Positions 11,801-23,425 are shown, counted from the first letter of the stretch. The stretch: DNA of 64,000 nucleotides from Sinonovacula constricta (GCA_007844125.1 CM017571.1:31750156-31814155), one strand, 5' to 3'. Made by a program: numbers and translations. Notes: generated from the letters alone by a model not told the origin.

Positions 11801-12924
11801 GAGACCTCACTAGCAGCACAATATGCCATTCTTCCACATACATTACCAAAGGCATGAAGCATGTCTGGACACAATTGGCATGTCCCCTTTGACATACATT
11901 TTTGTTTCTGTACTCGCACTACCTTTTTTCCCTAGACATCAAGTCTGTCCATGAATAGAAAAAATACTGCAGAGTCAATCCTTTGTGCCTACAAAATTCT
12001 GCTTTCTCATATCTCTGGACACTGTCACAAGCAGCGAGGAAGCAATATATCTGCTTCAAGAGGACACCTTCAAATAAATGAGATATTGTTGGTGGGAGAA
12101 AAATTATAATTTATAAACAATACAATGTGGCACTACCAGAATACAACAGTTCATATGTCTCCAATGACCTTATACCAGGGCTATAATAGCTGCCAGAACT
12201 ACAAGCCTGTGTCAAGTATATCTCAGCCATCTATCAACATAATAATTAAAATACAATTAGCTGTATCATCACCTCCAATCACTGGCAGGGCCAGTAATCA
12301 TTTATAACTGGGACCATTACAGACCCATGACATATGGCTCATGCATGAATATAGTGGGGATGACTAAATGAAATTACTTCAAAAGTTTTGTCAAGGAAGG
12401 GCACCCCTTTCATGTCAAAAACACGAACATCAGAGTTCATGTGTTCCTTTCTTTGCCTTTTCTTACTCAATCTACCTTTCTTTTTCTGTTATGCATGGCT
12501 TGTTCTTCCATATATTGTCTCATAAATTACCTTGTTTTTATTCCTATAATGATTTCTTAAGAGGAAAAACAGTCCTTAGATCCTTAGATTTTATTTTCTA
12601 AGGAAAAAAAAACTCACCACAATGAAATAGAAAATGCTAGACAATCATGTTTATTCTACCATCTATTATGCAAACAATAGGATAGTTTTGAAGAAATTCC
12701 AGAAAAATGTGGTCCCTATTAAATTTAAGAGTCAATGGGCCACACCTTCCCATCATCTCTCACATTCCTCCTTATTGATGATAGCTAATAATATCCACTT
12801 GGCACCTTTCTTTAATAACAACCCTTTAATAACAGGACAGGATTTTGAAAATTCACCTAATTTTGTTGATTGATTTTAACCAAAATAAATTGTTGGTTGA
12901 AAACATCTATGTTCAGCATATAAT
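11801..12924. other. Non-coding, nothing recognised
   Basis: AT-rich unique sequence. A strong pyrimidine run and TTAG at about 12600 on the minus strand look like an acceptor, but the frame after it stops within 18 codons and no donor is present. Confidence 0.35.
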
Positions 12925-13045
12925 CTTTATTTATTTTGTTTTTTAAATAGATTGCTGCAACTAATTATGATCATTATAGCGATGCCCAGCTATTGTGGTG
13001 AAGAAAGGTCCCAATGTCTAGGTAGAACCACTGGCGCATATAATC
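12925..13045 (-). mobile_element. SINE-B copy, truncated
   Basis: Family signature on the plus strand: TTTTTTAAATAG, AACTAATTATGATCATT, a CCAGCTATTGTGGTG segment and TAGGTAGAACCACTGGCGCA. The T-rich tail is left, so the element reads on the minus strand. The tRNA head is absent. Confidence 0.65.
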
Positions 13046-13089
13046 TAAGGTTCTACAAGAAAACCTTTAACTGTGCAGATTCTACAGAA

Positions 13090-13260
13090 GATAGGAGACA
13101 GTTGTGTATGGTTTGCAAAAGAGTAAAATGGCAGAAGTATGAACGAAGGGGTCAAACTTTCCCCTTTTGTCTCTGAGCCTATCAGCCAATAACAGATTCT
13201 GCTATCACCATCGTTGATATGCTTCACCATTGGCTGCTTCACAAGTGACCTTTATAATAT
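13090..13260. promoter_or_regulatory. Island with opposed CCAAT boxes
   Basis: A balanced, repeat-free segment carries GCCAAT at 13185-13190 and the reverse form ATTGGC at 13229-13234, followed by an AT-rich TTTATAATATAAAA stretch. CCAAT pairs are bound by NF-Y in animals. A promoter or enhancer role is inference only, as no transcript is seen. Confidence 0.25.
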
Positions 13261-13582
13261 AAAATTATTTTTTTTTAAGAACACAAGTGAAATAAAATAA
13301 TACACTAAAATAGACTAATTTTCTCTTTATTTCATGCTTATTTTGTCTTAAAGCTTTGTTTAATCTAATTCAATTATTACAACCCTTTGGACCCAGACTG
13401 AAAATGATAACTCTTTCATTTCGTTCTGAGGCAAAGTAAAATGATAAAGGTTTTCTTTTACTGGTATGTCTCGATTAATTTGAAGGCATGAAATTCTTTT
13501 TTGTACAACTACATGTAAAGGTAACAATATTGCCAGAGACTCAGCAGCAAAAAGTGCATATACTGTTTAGAGAGCTCTGGCT

Positions 13583-13890
13583 TGTTGTTTGTTTATTGGG
13601 TTTATTGTCCCACCAACAGTATATCAGTTATCTGGAGACGGTGTCCACTTGAAGCAGATATAGTGCTGCCTTCACTGAGTATAGCATGCTGTGAACACCT
13701 GGCATGATACAACACCCAGTCAAATTATCCTGACACTGGGCCAACCAGTCGTGGAACTACCCCTACATTTGCCTGAGCGTTAGCAAGGGAGCTATACCAT
13801 TTACAATGACTTGTATGTCGCGGCCTGGGATCGAACTAAGGCTTCCTGTACCTGCAGCCAACACCCTACCTACTGAGCTACCAGGTCCAG
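13583..13890 (-). mobile_element. SINE-A copy inside a hairpin element
   Basis: Left is the TTTGTTTATTGGG tail; right is the tRNA-like head (minus-strand A-box region ending ...CTACCAGGTCC on plus). The B-box region is GGGATCGAACTAAGG on plus, diverged from GGGATCGAACCCGG. The flanks are the two arms of the palindromic element (GTGCATATACTGTTTAGAG left; TGATCTGAATC right), so the SINE landed in that element. Confidence 0.85.
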
Positions 13891-14634
13891 TCAATGGCTG
13901 GATGATCTGAATCTTTCCTATTTACCCAAGTCTGATCAATTTGTGCTTTGCAGGCCAAGAGCTACTGCCACTGATTCCCATCTGCATGCAACAAAACAAT
14001 TCCCAGAGTGGTCTCATCTAGCTGTGATAGCATCGTTGGCTCATAATTAATTGATTGATTGATTAAAAGATGAAATGTCACAAGATGATAAAATGACAGA
14101 TAGAGCAATTAAATCACAATGATACACGCTTGTATTCATCTTCAATGGTGCATTTTTTTTAAGACTAATTATGTAGCAGTGTTATAGACAGCTATAGAAC
14201 TAGATTACCTGGGAACAGAATCAATGTGTATAGACATTGTTCAGACATGCTGAGACCAAGATAAACCATCATAGGCAGAGTTTAATCAACTTGCTATAGC
14301 CATAAATGCCATAATTCTTGTCTAAATCTTGCAATGTGGGATAAAGGAGGCGTATTATAGTCTATTTGCTGATTTGTATTTCTTTCATTTCCCCTGACTT
14401 CATGAACACTCTCGGGTTCAAGTCCTGCCCAGAACTTTTATGCAGGCAGTTCTTTGAGATGTCCTATGGTGTGCCTGTGGTTCTTCCTGAATTTTTATCT
14501 AAAGTCTTCTTACACCAATATAAGCAACACATGGCTAAAATGACCATAATCGAGCCACTAGAGTGTACCTTATAACTAAACATTATATGATCTTAGAAGG
14601 TGTCTCACTGAGTAACAACAATTTATATATCGAT

Positions 14635-14945
14635 GGAGACATTCAGGATTGTTGAGAGTTGTTTGGAGACATTAAGGATTATTGAAAGTTGTTGGGAGAC
14701 ATTCAGGTTTGTTGAAAGTTGTTGGGAGACATTTAGGATTGTAGAAAGTTGTTAGTAGACATTAAGGATTGTTGAAAGATGTTGGAAACATTCAAGATTT
14801 TGGAGACAAGATGGTTGAAACTTGTTGGAGTCATTCAGGATTATTGATGACTTAATATTGTTGGAAATTGATAGAGATCGTCAAAGACATCAAGTTTTGT
14901 TAAAGATTGTTAAAGACCTTTAACATTGTTGGAGACAGCCAGGAA
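14635..14945. repeat. Degenerate minisatellite, about 30-bp unit
   Basis: About ten diverged units of GAGACATTCAGGATTGTTGA plus AAGTTGTTG follow one another. The first five are well conserved and later units decay. Confidence 0.85.
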
Positions 14946-14949
14946 AGGT

Positions 14950-15375
14950 CATCAGAAACTTTCTCCCCATCTGGAATCTCTACATAGGAATGCAGACCTG
15001 ATGGTCCACAATTGTTTATAAACACAGCCTTAGCAGACAAAGATTCTCCATCATATTGTTTTGTAGACCTGTTTTAATTTGTATACAATTCACCTTTCCC
15101 CACACAAACCTTGTGTGATCCTCAGGGCCTCCTGCTGTACATGACAATATCAGTCCTGTCACAAGTTGACAAGCTACAACAATTGTAATGCATCCCTGTT
15201 TTCTGAACAAATTGCAATCAGCATGCAACCATCTGCTCCATCTATTTGCATATTCCAGGAGACCCTACCTCCAGTCTGAGCCATCCATTATGGAATGAAC
15301 GCGATAATTTTTAACGGTGTGAGGAAACCAAGTGCTGGCACAATGAAAGTGATGATGTTCGGGTGAAGGACTTAA
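14950..15375. other. Non-coding, nothing recognised
   Basis: Unique AT-rich sequence between the minisatellite and the inverted SINE-B copy. The 70-codon frames here show no splice context or coding bias. Confidence 0.35.
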
Positions 15376-15376
15376 T

Positions 15377-15520
15377 ATGGGAAGGTCTTCTAATTGACCT
15401 ATGTTGTGTTGGAGGTTCTACCCAGACATTCGTCTGGGGTCTTCCTCCACCAAAACAGCTGGACACTGCTATAATGATCACAACTGGTCGCAACTGTATC
15501 TCAAAAAAACAAAAAAACAA
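15377..15520 (+). mobile_element. SINE-B copy, the only inverted one
   Basis: The family signature appears reversed: GGTTCTACCCAGACA, CTGGGGTCTTCCTCCACCA, AGCTGGACACTG, ATAATGATCACAACTGG and then an A-rich tail (AAAAAAACAAAAAAACAA) on the right. It is the one copy whose tail points right, so it reads on the plus strand. The tRNA head is not clear. Confidence 0.7.
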
Positions 15521-15524
15521 CACA

Positions 15525-16060
15525 AAGTGAAAGTGACGTCAATAGATCTGTTGTCATCAAATAAGAGAGCATTGAAAAAATACTATCAAAATGCTGTTGG
15601 TTTTTTGTTGTTCACTTGCTGCAAGAATTGGCTCATCTAATGAAAGTGGTATGCAAAGCTTTTAGCTGCAAAACTAACGCCCAGTAAAAAGCCATTGATT
15701 CTGCACTACGAAATGTTATAAGGATAAGAAAATTATGCCTCACTAAAACATCTCATAAACTGAAATTAACTTTGAAGCAGATGACACATATTTTAAACAT
15801 GCATAAATAACCCTTTCTGTTTTGATGACTTTAAAAACAGGATGTATGCATAATAAATTGATTTTCACATAGTTTATCAATAGAAAGCTACAGACCATCC
15901 AGCCGACACATAAACAAATGTTCTGTTTTAACTGTGTCTCTGACCAAAGAACGTTCACAATCATGCAGAAAATTTGATATTAAAGAGCATAATATCAATG
16001 CTGAATTCATTACATCTCTGAGAAACCACTGAATGGTATAACTCATAAGCTTGGTCTTAA
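15525..16060. other. Non-coding, nothing recognised
   Basis: AT-rich unique sequence. Open frames of 66-79 codons overlap on both strands without splice support. Confidence 0.35.
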
Positions 16061-16061
16061 A

Positions 16062-16565
16062 GGTGGTATCTGAGAAGTAGAACCCCATTTTTTCCCCCTT
16101 ATATGTCCAAATAAGTTATTGTTACATGAAAAGATCCCAAGAAATGCTGCTTAATGATGTCCTACATCTAAGCGAAATGTAAAATATAACAATCCACTCA
16201 TCATTACAAACATGTATTTCCAATGCTGCACAAGAAGCCATTGCTGCACAGTTAGACATTTTAAAACGACGAAAAAAACATGACCACTTTCTTTTGAGAT
16301 CTTCATCCATGTAATTTGTTGCTGTGTCAATGTTTATTTTTAGCAGAACCCGCCTCCTGACCCGACCCTCTACTTTTTTACAGATTTGGACTGGATATTT
16401 ATTTTCATGTTTTGTACTGTTTAACAATTGAAGTATTGTTTTAAATTATCTTTGCTTTGACAACAGTATCAGTTTATGTAGAACTTGTGCCTCAATTCTC
16501 CTAAACAGGCTTAGTATATTGTTTCTCATGTATTTGATATAGGTAAATTGTCTGACAGCACCTTT
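16062..16565. mobile_element. MITE copy with TA target
   Basis: The left end AAGGTGGTATCTGAGAAGTA and right end AAATTGTCTGACAGCACCTT match the termini of the 5050-5561 element, with TA on both sides. Interior words (GTTATTGTTACATGAAAA, ATGCTGCTTAATGATG) are also shared, so it is a diverged copy of the same family. Confidence 0.7.
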
Positions 16566-16819
16566 AATGTAACAATTTTTATGAGTGTCAATAATATAGT
16601 GTTCAGATGAGTCTTGTGTGATATAAAACTGCTACTGTTTCATATCACATTAACTTCTCTTGTGAATAGGCCTGCCAGGGATATACTGCTGTTACTTATC
16701 CTACTACATTTATCAGCAAAGCAAAATCAAAGATTACTTTCTACCAACTACATGATGACTTAATACAACTCAAGACTCAGCAGGAAAAAAAAAAAGATCC
16801 TGTTCAGCCAGCTCACTCA

Positions 16820-17170
16820 GAACTTAATCTACACTGTTTTCCAAAGCCTTTTCCATCTATGCCTTGCAGTATTAAGAGCTACCAATGCAGTTGTTTCCCA
16901 AGCCCTATATCCGCAGGGAAGGGTTTCCCTGTGTGTCTAGGATGGAAGGCCTGCTGATTAATCTTGCTAATTAACCAATTAGCCACTAAAGCTTGTATTA
17001 CTGCAATGAATGCCTCTCACACAACATAATATTGGCTGCCAACAGATCACACAGAGATCCCTCTCTCTCCTCTTCATCCCCTGATTAGTTGCACAAGGCT
17101 GGGGTAATGGAAACTAAGCAAAATGAAAGGATTATTTCATAGGACAATGGCACACCATTAGAGGCAGGAT
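16820..17170. promoter_or_regulatory. Repeat-free island with homeodomain-like sites
   Basis: A balanced unique segment with several TAAT cores (GATTAATCTTGCTAATTAAC at about 16955-16975) lies just upstream of the 30-bp minisatellite. It matches no repeat family here. Candidate conserved non-coding element; function inferred only. Confidence 0.25.
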
Positions 17171-17229
17171 ATAATTATAAAAAAAAATAATTTACATTGC
17201 TTTTACAATTCACATACAACTGACTTGAA

Positions 17230-17900
17230 AGACTACCATGTACCATACTGCCCATGTACTATAATGTCATGTACCATACTGCCCTGTACTATACTGTCAT
17301 GTACTACAGTGTCATGTACTACAGTGTCATGTACAAGACTGCCACATACTACACTGTCATGTACAAGACAGCCATGTATTACACTGTCATGTACAAGACT
17401 GTTGTGTACAACACTGTCATGTACAAGACTGCCACTGCCATGCACTACACTGTCAAGTACAAGCCTGCCATGCACTACACTGTTATGTACAAGCCTGCCA
17501 TGCACTACACTGTCATGTACAAGCCTGCCATGCATAACACTGTCATGTACAAGCCTGCCATGCACTACACTGTCATGTACAAGCCTGCCATGCACTACAC
17601 TGTCATGTACAAGCCGGCCATGCACTACACTGTCATGTACAAGACTACCATGTACTACACTGTCATGTACAAGCCTGCCATGTGCTACACTGTCATATAC
17701 TAAACTGCCATGTACAAGACTGCCATGCAATACACTGTCATGTACAAGCCTGCCATGCACTACACTGTCATGTATATGACTGCCATGTACTTCACTGCCA
17801 TGTACCACACTGTCATGTACAAGACTGCCATGCAATACACTGTCATGTACAAGACTGCCATGCAATACACTGTCATGTACAAGACTGCCATGTACCAGAT
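17230..17900. repeat. Minisatellite, 30-bp unit, about 22 copies
   Basis: Units of AAGCCTGCCATGCACTACAC plus TGTCATGTAC are arrayed head to tail. The central part (about 17455-17640) is nearly identical and the left edge is diverged. Because 30 is divisible by three, long frames stay open on both strands (184 and 253 codons among them); these are artefacts of the period. Confidence 0.97.
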
Positions 17901-17904
17901 TCAT

Positions 17905-18540
17905 GCTGCAGCTATGGTGAAACTTGCCATAAAGCCCTTTAAACAACCATTCAATATCCACCAGGCTTATAATATGAACATATCCAGGAAGCATCGAGAC
18001 CTTATGGGAATAATGAGAGACACAATTTCAAACTAATTAAACTCTTTTGTTATTTGTGTGACAAGACATCAGAGACCAATCAGCATGAAGACTTGACAGA
18101 GTCAGAGCCAATGGACCGAACACAGGAATTCATGTTCTTTGATTTCATGCATATTTCCGGTGGGATGTTCAACAGGAACCACGGATAGGGTGAAAACATC
18201 TTAGGATAGGCTCAATTGCCTTTAAAAGCAGAAAGAATATCGTGATTGACAATATTTGCAGATAAAGTCAATATGATTTGCAGTCATTTTAAAATTGTAA
18301 GAAAATCACTGGGTTTATCTTGTTTTTTATGTTGCATTTCAAAATCCACCATCAATCAAATGTATACAAGTTTATAAAGAATATTCTTTCAATGCAATAC
18401 TTTAAACATACAACAAGATGACTGCAATAAAAACTGTACAGTTCTAAGTTAAAATCTAGGTACAAGTATAGAAATCCATCACAAGGAAGTAATATAATTC
18501 AATGAAACTTTGCTGAAAAATTCTATTACCTCCAGACAGT
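17905..18540. other. Non-coding, nothing recognised
   Basis: Unique AT-rich sequence right of the minisatellite, with no repeat family member or credible frame. Confidence 0.35.
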
Positions 18541-18880
18541 TTCAACTTTCAATGTAGCACATATGGCAAAAAACATGCTGGCAAGCGTGTATCACGCACA
18601 TTTCCCATAAACCAGTTTCCTTGATCTATAATTATGGCGAAGTTATTTCTTCCCATCCGCCGACTGATCAATAGGTCTAGGAAGGGGGCAGAAAGTGATA
18701 CGATAAATATGCAGTGGCAAAGAGCTCTAATCTCCAGCATATTGATTGGTCTCCAGTTTCAATGGTCGGAATACACCGGCGACGGGTGACAGCCTTTTAC
18801 AAGCCTCTGGGACCGCCTATCCAGCTGGCCGAGTTAAAGTGCAAATGACAATCTCCTTAATATACAGTGTAACACACAGG
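18540..18880. promoter_or_regulatory. Repeat-free GC-balanced island
   Basis: This is among the most GC-balanced unique stretches in the window, with CG dinucleotides kept (CATCCGCCGACTGATC, ACACCGGCGACGGGTGACAG) and a homeodomain-like ATAATTATGG. A 100-codon plus frame (18746-19048) starts in it, but an equally open 30-codon minus frame with an acceptor-like CCTTCAG at 19064 competes. I favour a conserved non-coding element over a gene. Confidence 0.3.
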
Positions 18881-19199
18881 GGTGTGCTGACCATATATAC
18901 TGTTAAGGTGAAAGGCAAAGATAAAGGAAACCAATCGTTCATACACACAGGGTGCAGTGGAGAAGACGTGGTCAGCTTTCACAGTGGATTAAATCTTTTA
19001 TCAAACTATCATGTTGTTCATCCACACTTAACTTTAAAGTCCCCATGACTACATCAAATGAAGACTGAAGGAATAAAATGATTCAGAAGTAAATAGTGTA
19101 GATTCTGAATAAACAGCTCCAAGATAGTTACTTTCTAGTCTGGATAATGTCTATTTGCTTAACTATTTTCTTGTTGAAAACATTTAACATAAAACACAC

Positions 19200-19235
19200 C
19201 TCACCCTTATGGTGTTTCCAGCATGTAAACAGTAA
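19200..19235. repeat. Half of second palindromic family
   Basis: ACCCTTATGGTGTTTCCAGC followed by ATGTAAAC is one arm of a family whose two-arm copy is at 49310-49395. Confidence 0.5.
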
Positions 19236-19447
19236 AGACTGGTCTATTTATGATATACTGGCCAATAGATAATATATTTGAGAAAGAAAATCAACATGAG
19301 AGTTCCAGGTAAATATGCATTCAAAACAAAGCACTTATGTTGAGGTATTATTTTTTTTTAAGTAAATAAATTTTGGAATATTTCCCGCATATTAATCAAG
19401 TCACAGTCTTGATTGAACCTACAGGCATATTCTGACAAGGAACTTAC

Positions 19448-19513
19448 AACATGATCTTTGAAACAGGGATCAGTTTCATCAAATGTCTTAAGACTATAAA
19501 TATATGAGTCAGT
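19448..19513 (-). CDS. Exon candidate, 66 bp, at a repeat edge
   Basis: On the minus strand TTTTTTATTTTCTTATGAAG forms a strong acceptor and GTT|GTAAGT a strong donor. The 22 codons between read TDSYIYSLKT...FKDHV in phase 0, without stops. The acceptor lies at the edge of a dispersed repeat also seen at 24236-24550, where the same place reads AAG, then ACA|GTAAGT. If real, it would be an exon whose acceptor was supplied by a repeat. It may equally be chance. I do not recognise the peptide. Confidence 0.3.
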
Positions 19514-19795
19514 CTTCATAAGAAAATAAAAAACACTGGACCTGGACCTTTGGTCCACCAAGCTGGAAATATCCACTGGACTGTACCAAATTTGACTAGA
19601 CCAGTATGATTTTGGCATTTTGACACAAAATGTTGGTAGGCTAACCTACAAGGTACTATGAGTGGTTGAGTTCAGTAAAAGGATGCAAAGCGGTGTTTAG
19701 TTTAGTGGCTGAAAATTTGGGTGGACAAATGATCCATTAAACTTATAAAATTTAATGGACATTTTGGTGGACTCGGTCCACTGGGTTTTGTCGAA
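19514..19795. repeat. Dispersed repeat, two copies in the window
   Basis: Shared words with 24245-24555 include ACACTGGACCT, CCACCAAGCTGG, ATTTGACTAGACCAGTATGA and TTGGTGGACTC. Sequence order is preserved over about 290 bases. The type is unknown and no terminal repeats are visible. Confidence 0.7.
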
Positions 19796-19799
19796 GACT

Positions 19800-21585
19800 G
19801 ATGACTGGTGATTAGGAAGTTTGACTTCACTCCTAAATTCAAATATAGTTCTGAAACCAAGACCAGTCCCAGAATTGTTTACTGAAATGCATTCAAGATA
19901 ATTCAGTGGTCTTACAACCATAAACAGGTCCCAGGACTTGTGCTGAAATGGGGCCCAGATCCCTATGCCTCTTTATTTGACCCTCTTGACCAAGTATGAC
20001 ATTTAAGCAATGGTTCTACCTGGAACTGGTCGATGTAAGTCATACATGCAGCTACAAAAGCCACTGTTCACACTCTTAAAACAAATAACAAATGTGAACA
20101 CAAAACACCTGATGTGAATAATAAATTATAACATTGCAAGCACTGTTGGTCCACTGTGTATGTACCACGGGAGCTATAGATTCCCAGCAAGAAAAATGAC
20201 CATCCAGAGACTAGTTGTAACATAAATACAGTTTTATGGCCAGTAACATTAAGCTACTATACCCTTGTGATACAGAAATACCAGGAATCTCATGATGATG
20301 TATATGTAGTGGGAAAGATGCACACACAAGACAGAATCAGTATCAACATATCATTCTAGGATACGATGCCTGGCCTATTTACATGGGCCATAGTGATACA
20401 TAATTAGCTGGCAAAACCAACATTGACAAATTTATTTTTGTTGTTGATTTTTAAATACATGAAAATTAACATCATCAACTGTCAAAACTTTATTTTTTCT
20501 TAAATGAGCTGATTGTTTTTCCTAATTCTAATAAATTCAAAATTTATTTCTATTTAAATAAATTGAACCTCAACTCCTTATCTATCAATAACAACACAAG
20601 CACCTTTCTCTATCAATAGTCTATTAAGTCCAATTTCATTGTAATAAATTATGAAAAAGAAACAAATTAAAACTACTGGTTTGTTATTTGTTCAAACAGT
20701 CCTTCTGCCCTATAGGCTGCCTCACTGCTTGTACAATTTCCATGCCTGGTACATTAAACATAGTGGAACAATTTCCGTGAAGATCTATTGCAAAGTGAAG
20801 TCTCTGCAGACCTATAGAGACACTTCGATCATTTATATTCATGAACGGCTGTAATAGAGAATTCCCCAACCTAATTTCATTCCAGTGTTGATAGTCTTCC
20901 TTTGCTTATTTATAATACATGGGCTGAATGCTCACAACACTGTTACCCTCATACCAAAACCTTGTCTGAAAAAATATATTTTCTAATGGACTTGAAATGA
21001 TCTGATAGTGAGAGATCCTATTAGATGGCCCTGTTTTCATTGCTTCCATCCAATGATAGTGGGATAGACATCTCTTAAATAAACATAAAACTCATAACTT
21101 CAAGCCATACATATTCATTGTCATGTTTTACAATTGGACGTTTTAGTCTTTAGACTTGTCAATATGTTGTTGTTTTATTTATTACTTTGGGCTGAAGAGA
21201 GATGGAGGGAGTAGAGAGATGGAGGGAGTAGAGAGAAATATGGTCATGCAGTTGCACTTATTGACATGTAAGTGCATACAGTTTTGAAGCCTCAACTTTA
21301 AAGAATTGACAAACTAACAACACAATCTGGGCAGAACCAATGACACACAGATCACTTATGAAATTCTACACCAATGTAGATTTAAACGCACAACCACATG
21401 GATTAAGGTGTTATAATATGAACTCTTAACTGCTTGTTCGAGTAAACCCTTTTCAACTTAAGAGGAATGATTAATAACAAATTGGGATAAATTCAGTTTT
21501 TCAGACGGATGTAATTTATAAAGTGAAAAATATATGTATGTATTTTATGTATGTATCCTGTTTGGGTTTTCCAGCAGTCTAAAAC
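19800..21585. other. Non-coding, nothing recognised
   Basis: AT-rich unique sequence with overlapping short frames on both strands. A small direct repeat AGAGATGGAGGGAGT is present near 21200. Confidence 0.35.
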
Positions 21586-21589
21586 AGCT

Positions 21590-21810
21590 CGAGTTTCTGT
21601 CTAGATTACTCCCCAAACAACTATCAAAGTGACAGACCCGTCTGGCCAGGCAATAAATTCCCAATCTTAATTTGCACTGATCCGAGGGAAGCCTGTCAGA
21701 ATAATAATGATATTAGTTTGTTAAATGACAAGTTTCTATTCCCAGCCGGGGCTCTCTAGGCTGTAAAAATTGGATAGAACCATTAATTCTTTATGAGATT
21801 ATGCCACAAG
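21590..21810. promoter_or_regulatory. Repeat-free GC-balanced island
   Basis: Balanced unique sequence (GACAGACCCGTCTGGCCAGG, TGATCCGAGGGAAGCCTGTC, CCCAGCCGGGGCTCTCTAGG) in AT-rich flanks. No frame is convincing. Candidate conserved non-coding element. Confidence 0.25.
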
Positions 21811-22379
21811 GCACCAAGACACTAGGTCAAAAAATAAACTGAGTCTAAATTGTGATGTCAAGTAAAAGCTTGGGACACAGGAAGTTGCAATGCTGTCATC
21901 AGGGTGGTTGAGAAGCTTAACCTTTGGATTTCAAGCCTCTAGTTGACATCAGATTCCACTCAAGCCTCCTGAAAGCCCTTATCATGCTACAATTTTTTTA
22001 CTTACAATTCTTGGTAATCTTTTTACACTACATTAAAAATGGCAACAGAAAAATCGTCAATATATTGTTCATCCTGATCAGACTGTTTCCTATGAGAGCT
22101 GGCTAGTTTGAACCTACACTACTTGTCTAAACATCATTTATTCATGCTAAGAAGGTAAGGAATTAGGATAGTAAAGCTAGCAGGCAGGCCATACACATTC
22201 ACAGACCCTATTGATGGGCCTAATAAACTATTAAAGAACAAAGAATGCTCAGAACACTGGCACCATTAAGGTATACCTTCTATTACTGAAGTTCTTTCAT
22301 CAGACACACTACAATTTCAAAAGCATCACAGCTACAAAGTAGAATAGACAGAGGCATCTAATAAAAAAAATGCAATCAT

Positions 22380-22690
22380 TTGAAATGAACCAGCTCTAGA
22401 GCCATCTAATACACTAGGTGGCAGTGCTAGTGACAGGAAGCTGTAGCAGTCAACACAATAACAGGATTAGCTCCCCTGTACAGGGAATTGCCTGTCCCCT
22501 GGTAACTCAATAAGTGGCATTCTTTGTGTCACCACTAAAGACCATTTGGTCACTCCTGCGATGATAGGGCTGATATTTCTGGGTTTTATCATGACAGGAT
22601 GGAATATGGAGATTGATGGCAATCAGCCGTGAACAGCAGTGAACAACTTGCTCACTCTACATTCTGACTACAACTCTCCTCCCATGCCAA
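22380..22690. promoter_or_regulatory. Repeat-free island holding a CTCF-type motif
   Basis: About 300 bases of unique balanced sequence. It contains ACACTAGGTGGCAGTG at 22411-22426 and a partly palindromic CCCCTGTACAGGG at about 22473-22485. No coding frame is credible. Confidence 0.35.
22411..22426 (+). promoter_or_regulatory. CTCF-type binding motif
   Basis: CACTAGGTGGCAG matches the core of the animal CTCF consensus (CCASYAGRKGGCRS) at nearly every position. CTCF is known from many bilaterians including molluscs. Occupancy is inference. Confidence 0.4.
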
Positions 22691-22699
22691 GAATCTTTA

Positions 22700-22990
22700 T
22701 TCAAATGAGTATTTACAGTGTCTGAAGACTGAACTCCTATACTGACTGAACTCTCAATCTTACTGAACACAAATTCTTACTGAACTCACTTGCTTAAAGA
22801 CATAACTCTTTCTGAATGAATTCAGTCTCCTTATTAATGGACATCCTTTTTGTTTGTTTGCTGGGTTAATAATCTCAACAACTGACTGAACTTACTGGCT
22901 TTATGACAGAACATCTATTCCCATTGAATAAACACTAAAATTCCTTTCTGACTGAATTCACTTGCTAAATTTTACTGAACTATTGTGAAT
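22700..22990. repeat. ACTGAACT-rich degenerate repeat
   Basis: The word CTGAACT or CTGAATT recurs about a dozen times at irregular spacing (TACTGACTGAACTC, CTTACTGAACAC, TTACTGAACTCACTTGC). It is an old short-period repeat. Confidence 0.55.
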
Positions 22991-23137
22991 GGACAAAACA
23001 CTTGCAGAAGCTGTAGAAAAACTCTTCAACACCATTAAATTACTGAAAAAATACAAATTTATATACATGGTCTTATAAATGCAAGAAATCTGGCAAAAGC
23101 ATACCGTTATCTATTGAAAACACTTTGGGAAGTACAC

Positions 23138-23170
23138 CTTGGCAACTGCATCTTGAGTTCTAAGAAATCC
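23138..23170 (-). CDS. Weak exon candidate, 33 bp
   Basis: Minus-strand acceptor GCAGTTTTCAG is followed by 33 bp reading GFLRTQDAVAK in phase 0, then AAG|GTGTAC. The acceptor is fair and the donor weak. Length and phase match the 33-bp exon at 32946-32914, but there is no independent support. Confidence 0.18.
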
Positions 23171-23363
23171 CTGAAAACTGCATTTTAGGAAAACTATTTT
23201 GATAACTATAATCCACAGTCTGTCAGTTTGATAAATGTAAATGTAGATTAACTATCAAGATACAGTCCATTTGCATGACAAGGAAAACCTTTGTTTTAAC
23301 AACAATGAAGGCGCACAGACTTCTAGGGTTTTCAAATGAACAACAACTGTCTAAAAAGTTATT

Positions 23364-23425
23364 TAACCCTTTACTTGCCGGAAACATTAGGGTGGGGTAT
23401 GTTGTATGTAATAAGGGTGAATGGT
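23364..23425. repeat. Second palindromic family, partial
   Basis: AACCCTTTACTTGCCGGAAA followed by CATTAGGGTGGGGTATG is a diverged arm of the GGTGTTTCCAGCAT palindrome. It lies immediately left of a SINE-A copy. Confidence 0.45.

Noticed and set aside
12550..12600. Terminal exon with a strong acceptor at 12600 followed by AATAAA
   Set aside because: The stop and AATAAA fall within about 60 bases with no room for a normal 3' UTR and no upstream exon in frame.
17233..17994. 253-codon minus frame and 184-codon plus frame
   Set aside because: Both run through the 30-bp minisatellite in several frames and both strands, with purely periodic composition.
18746..19048. 100-codon plus frame
   Set aside because: No splice signals or codon bias; it spans the edge of a balanced island, and an equally open minus frame competes.
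22287..22331. 45-bp minus exon (CDAFEIVVCLMKEL)
   Set aside because: Acceptor is good but the donor GTAATA is weak and the phase does not match any neighbour.
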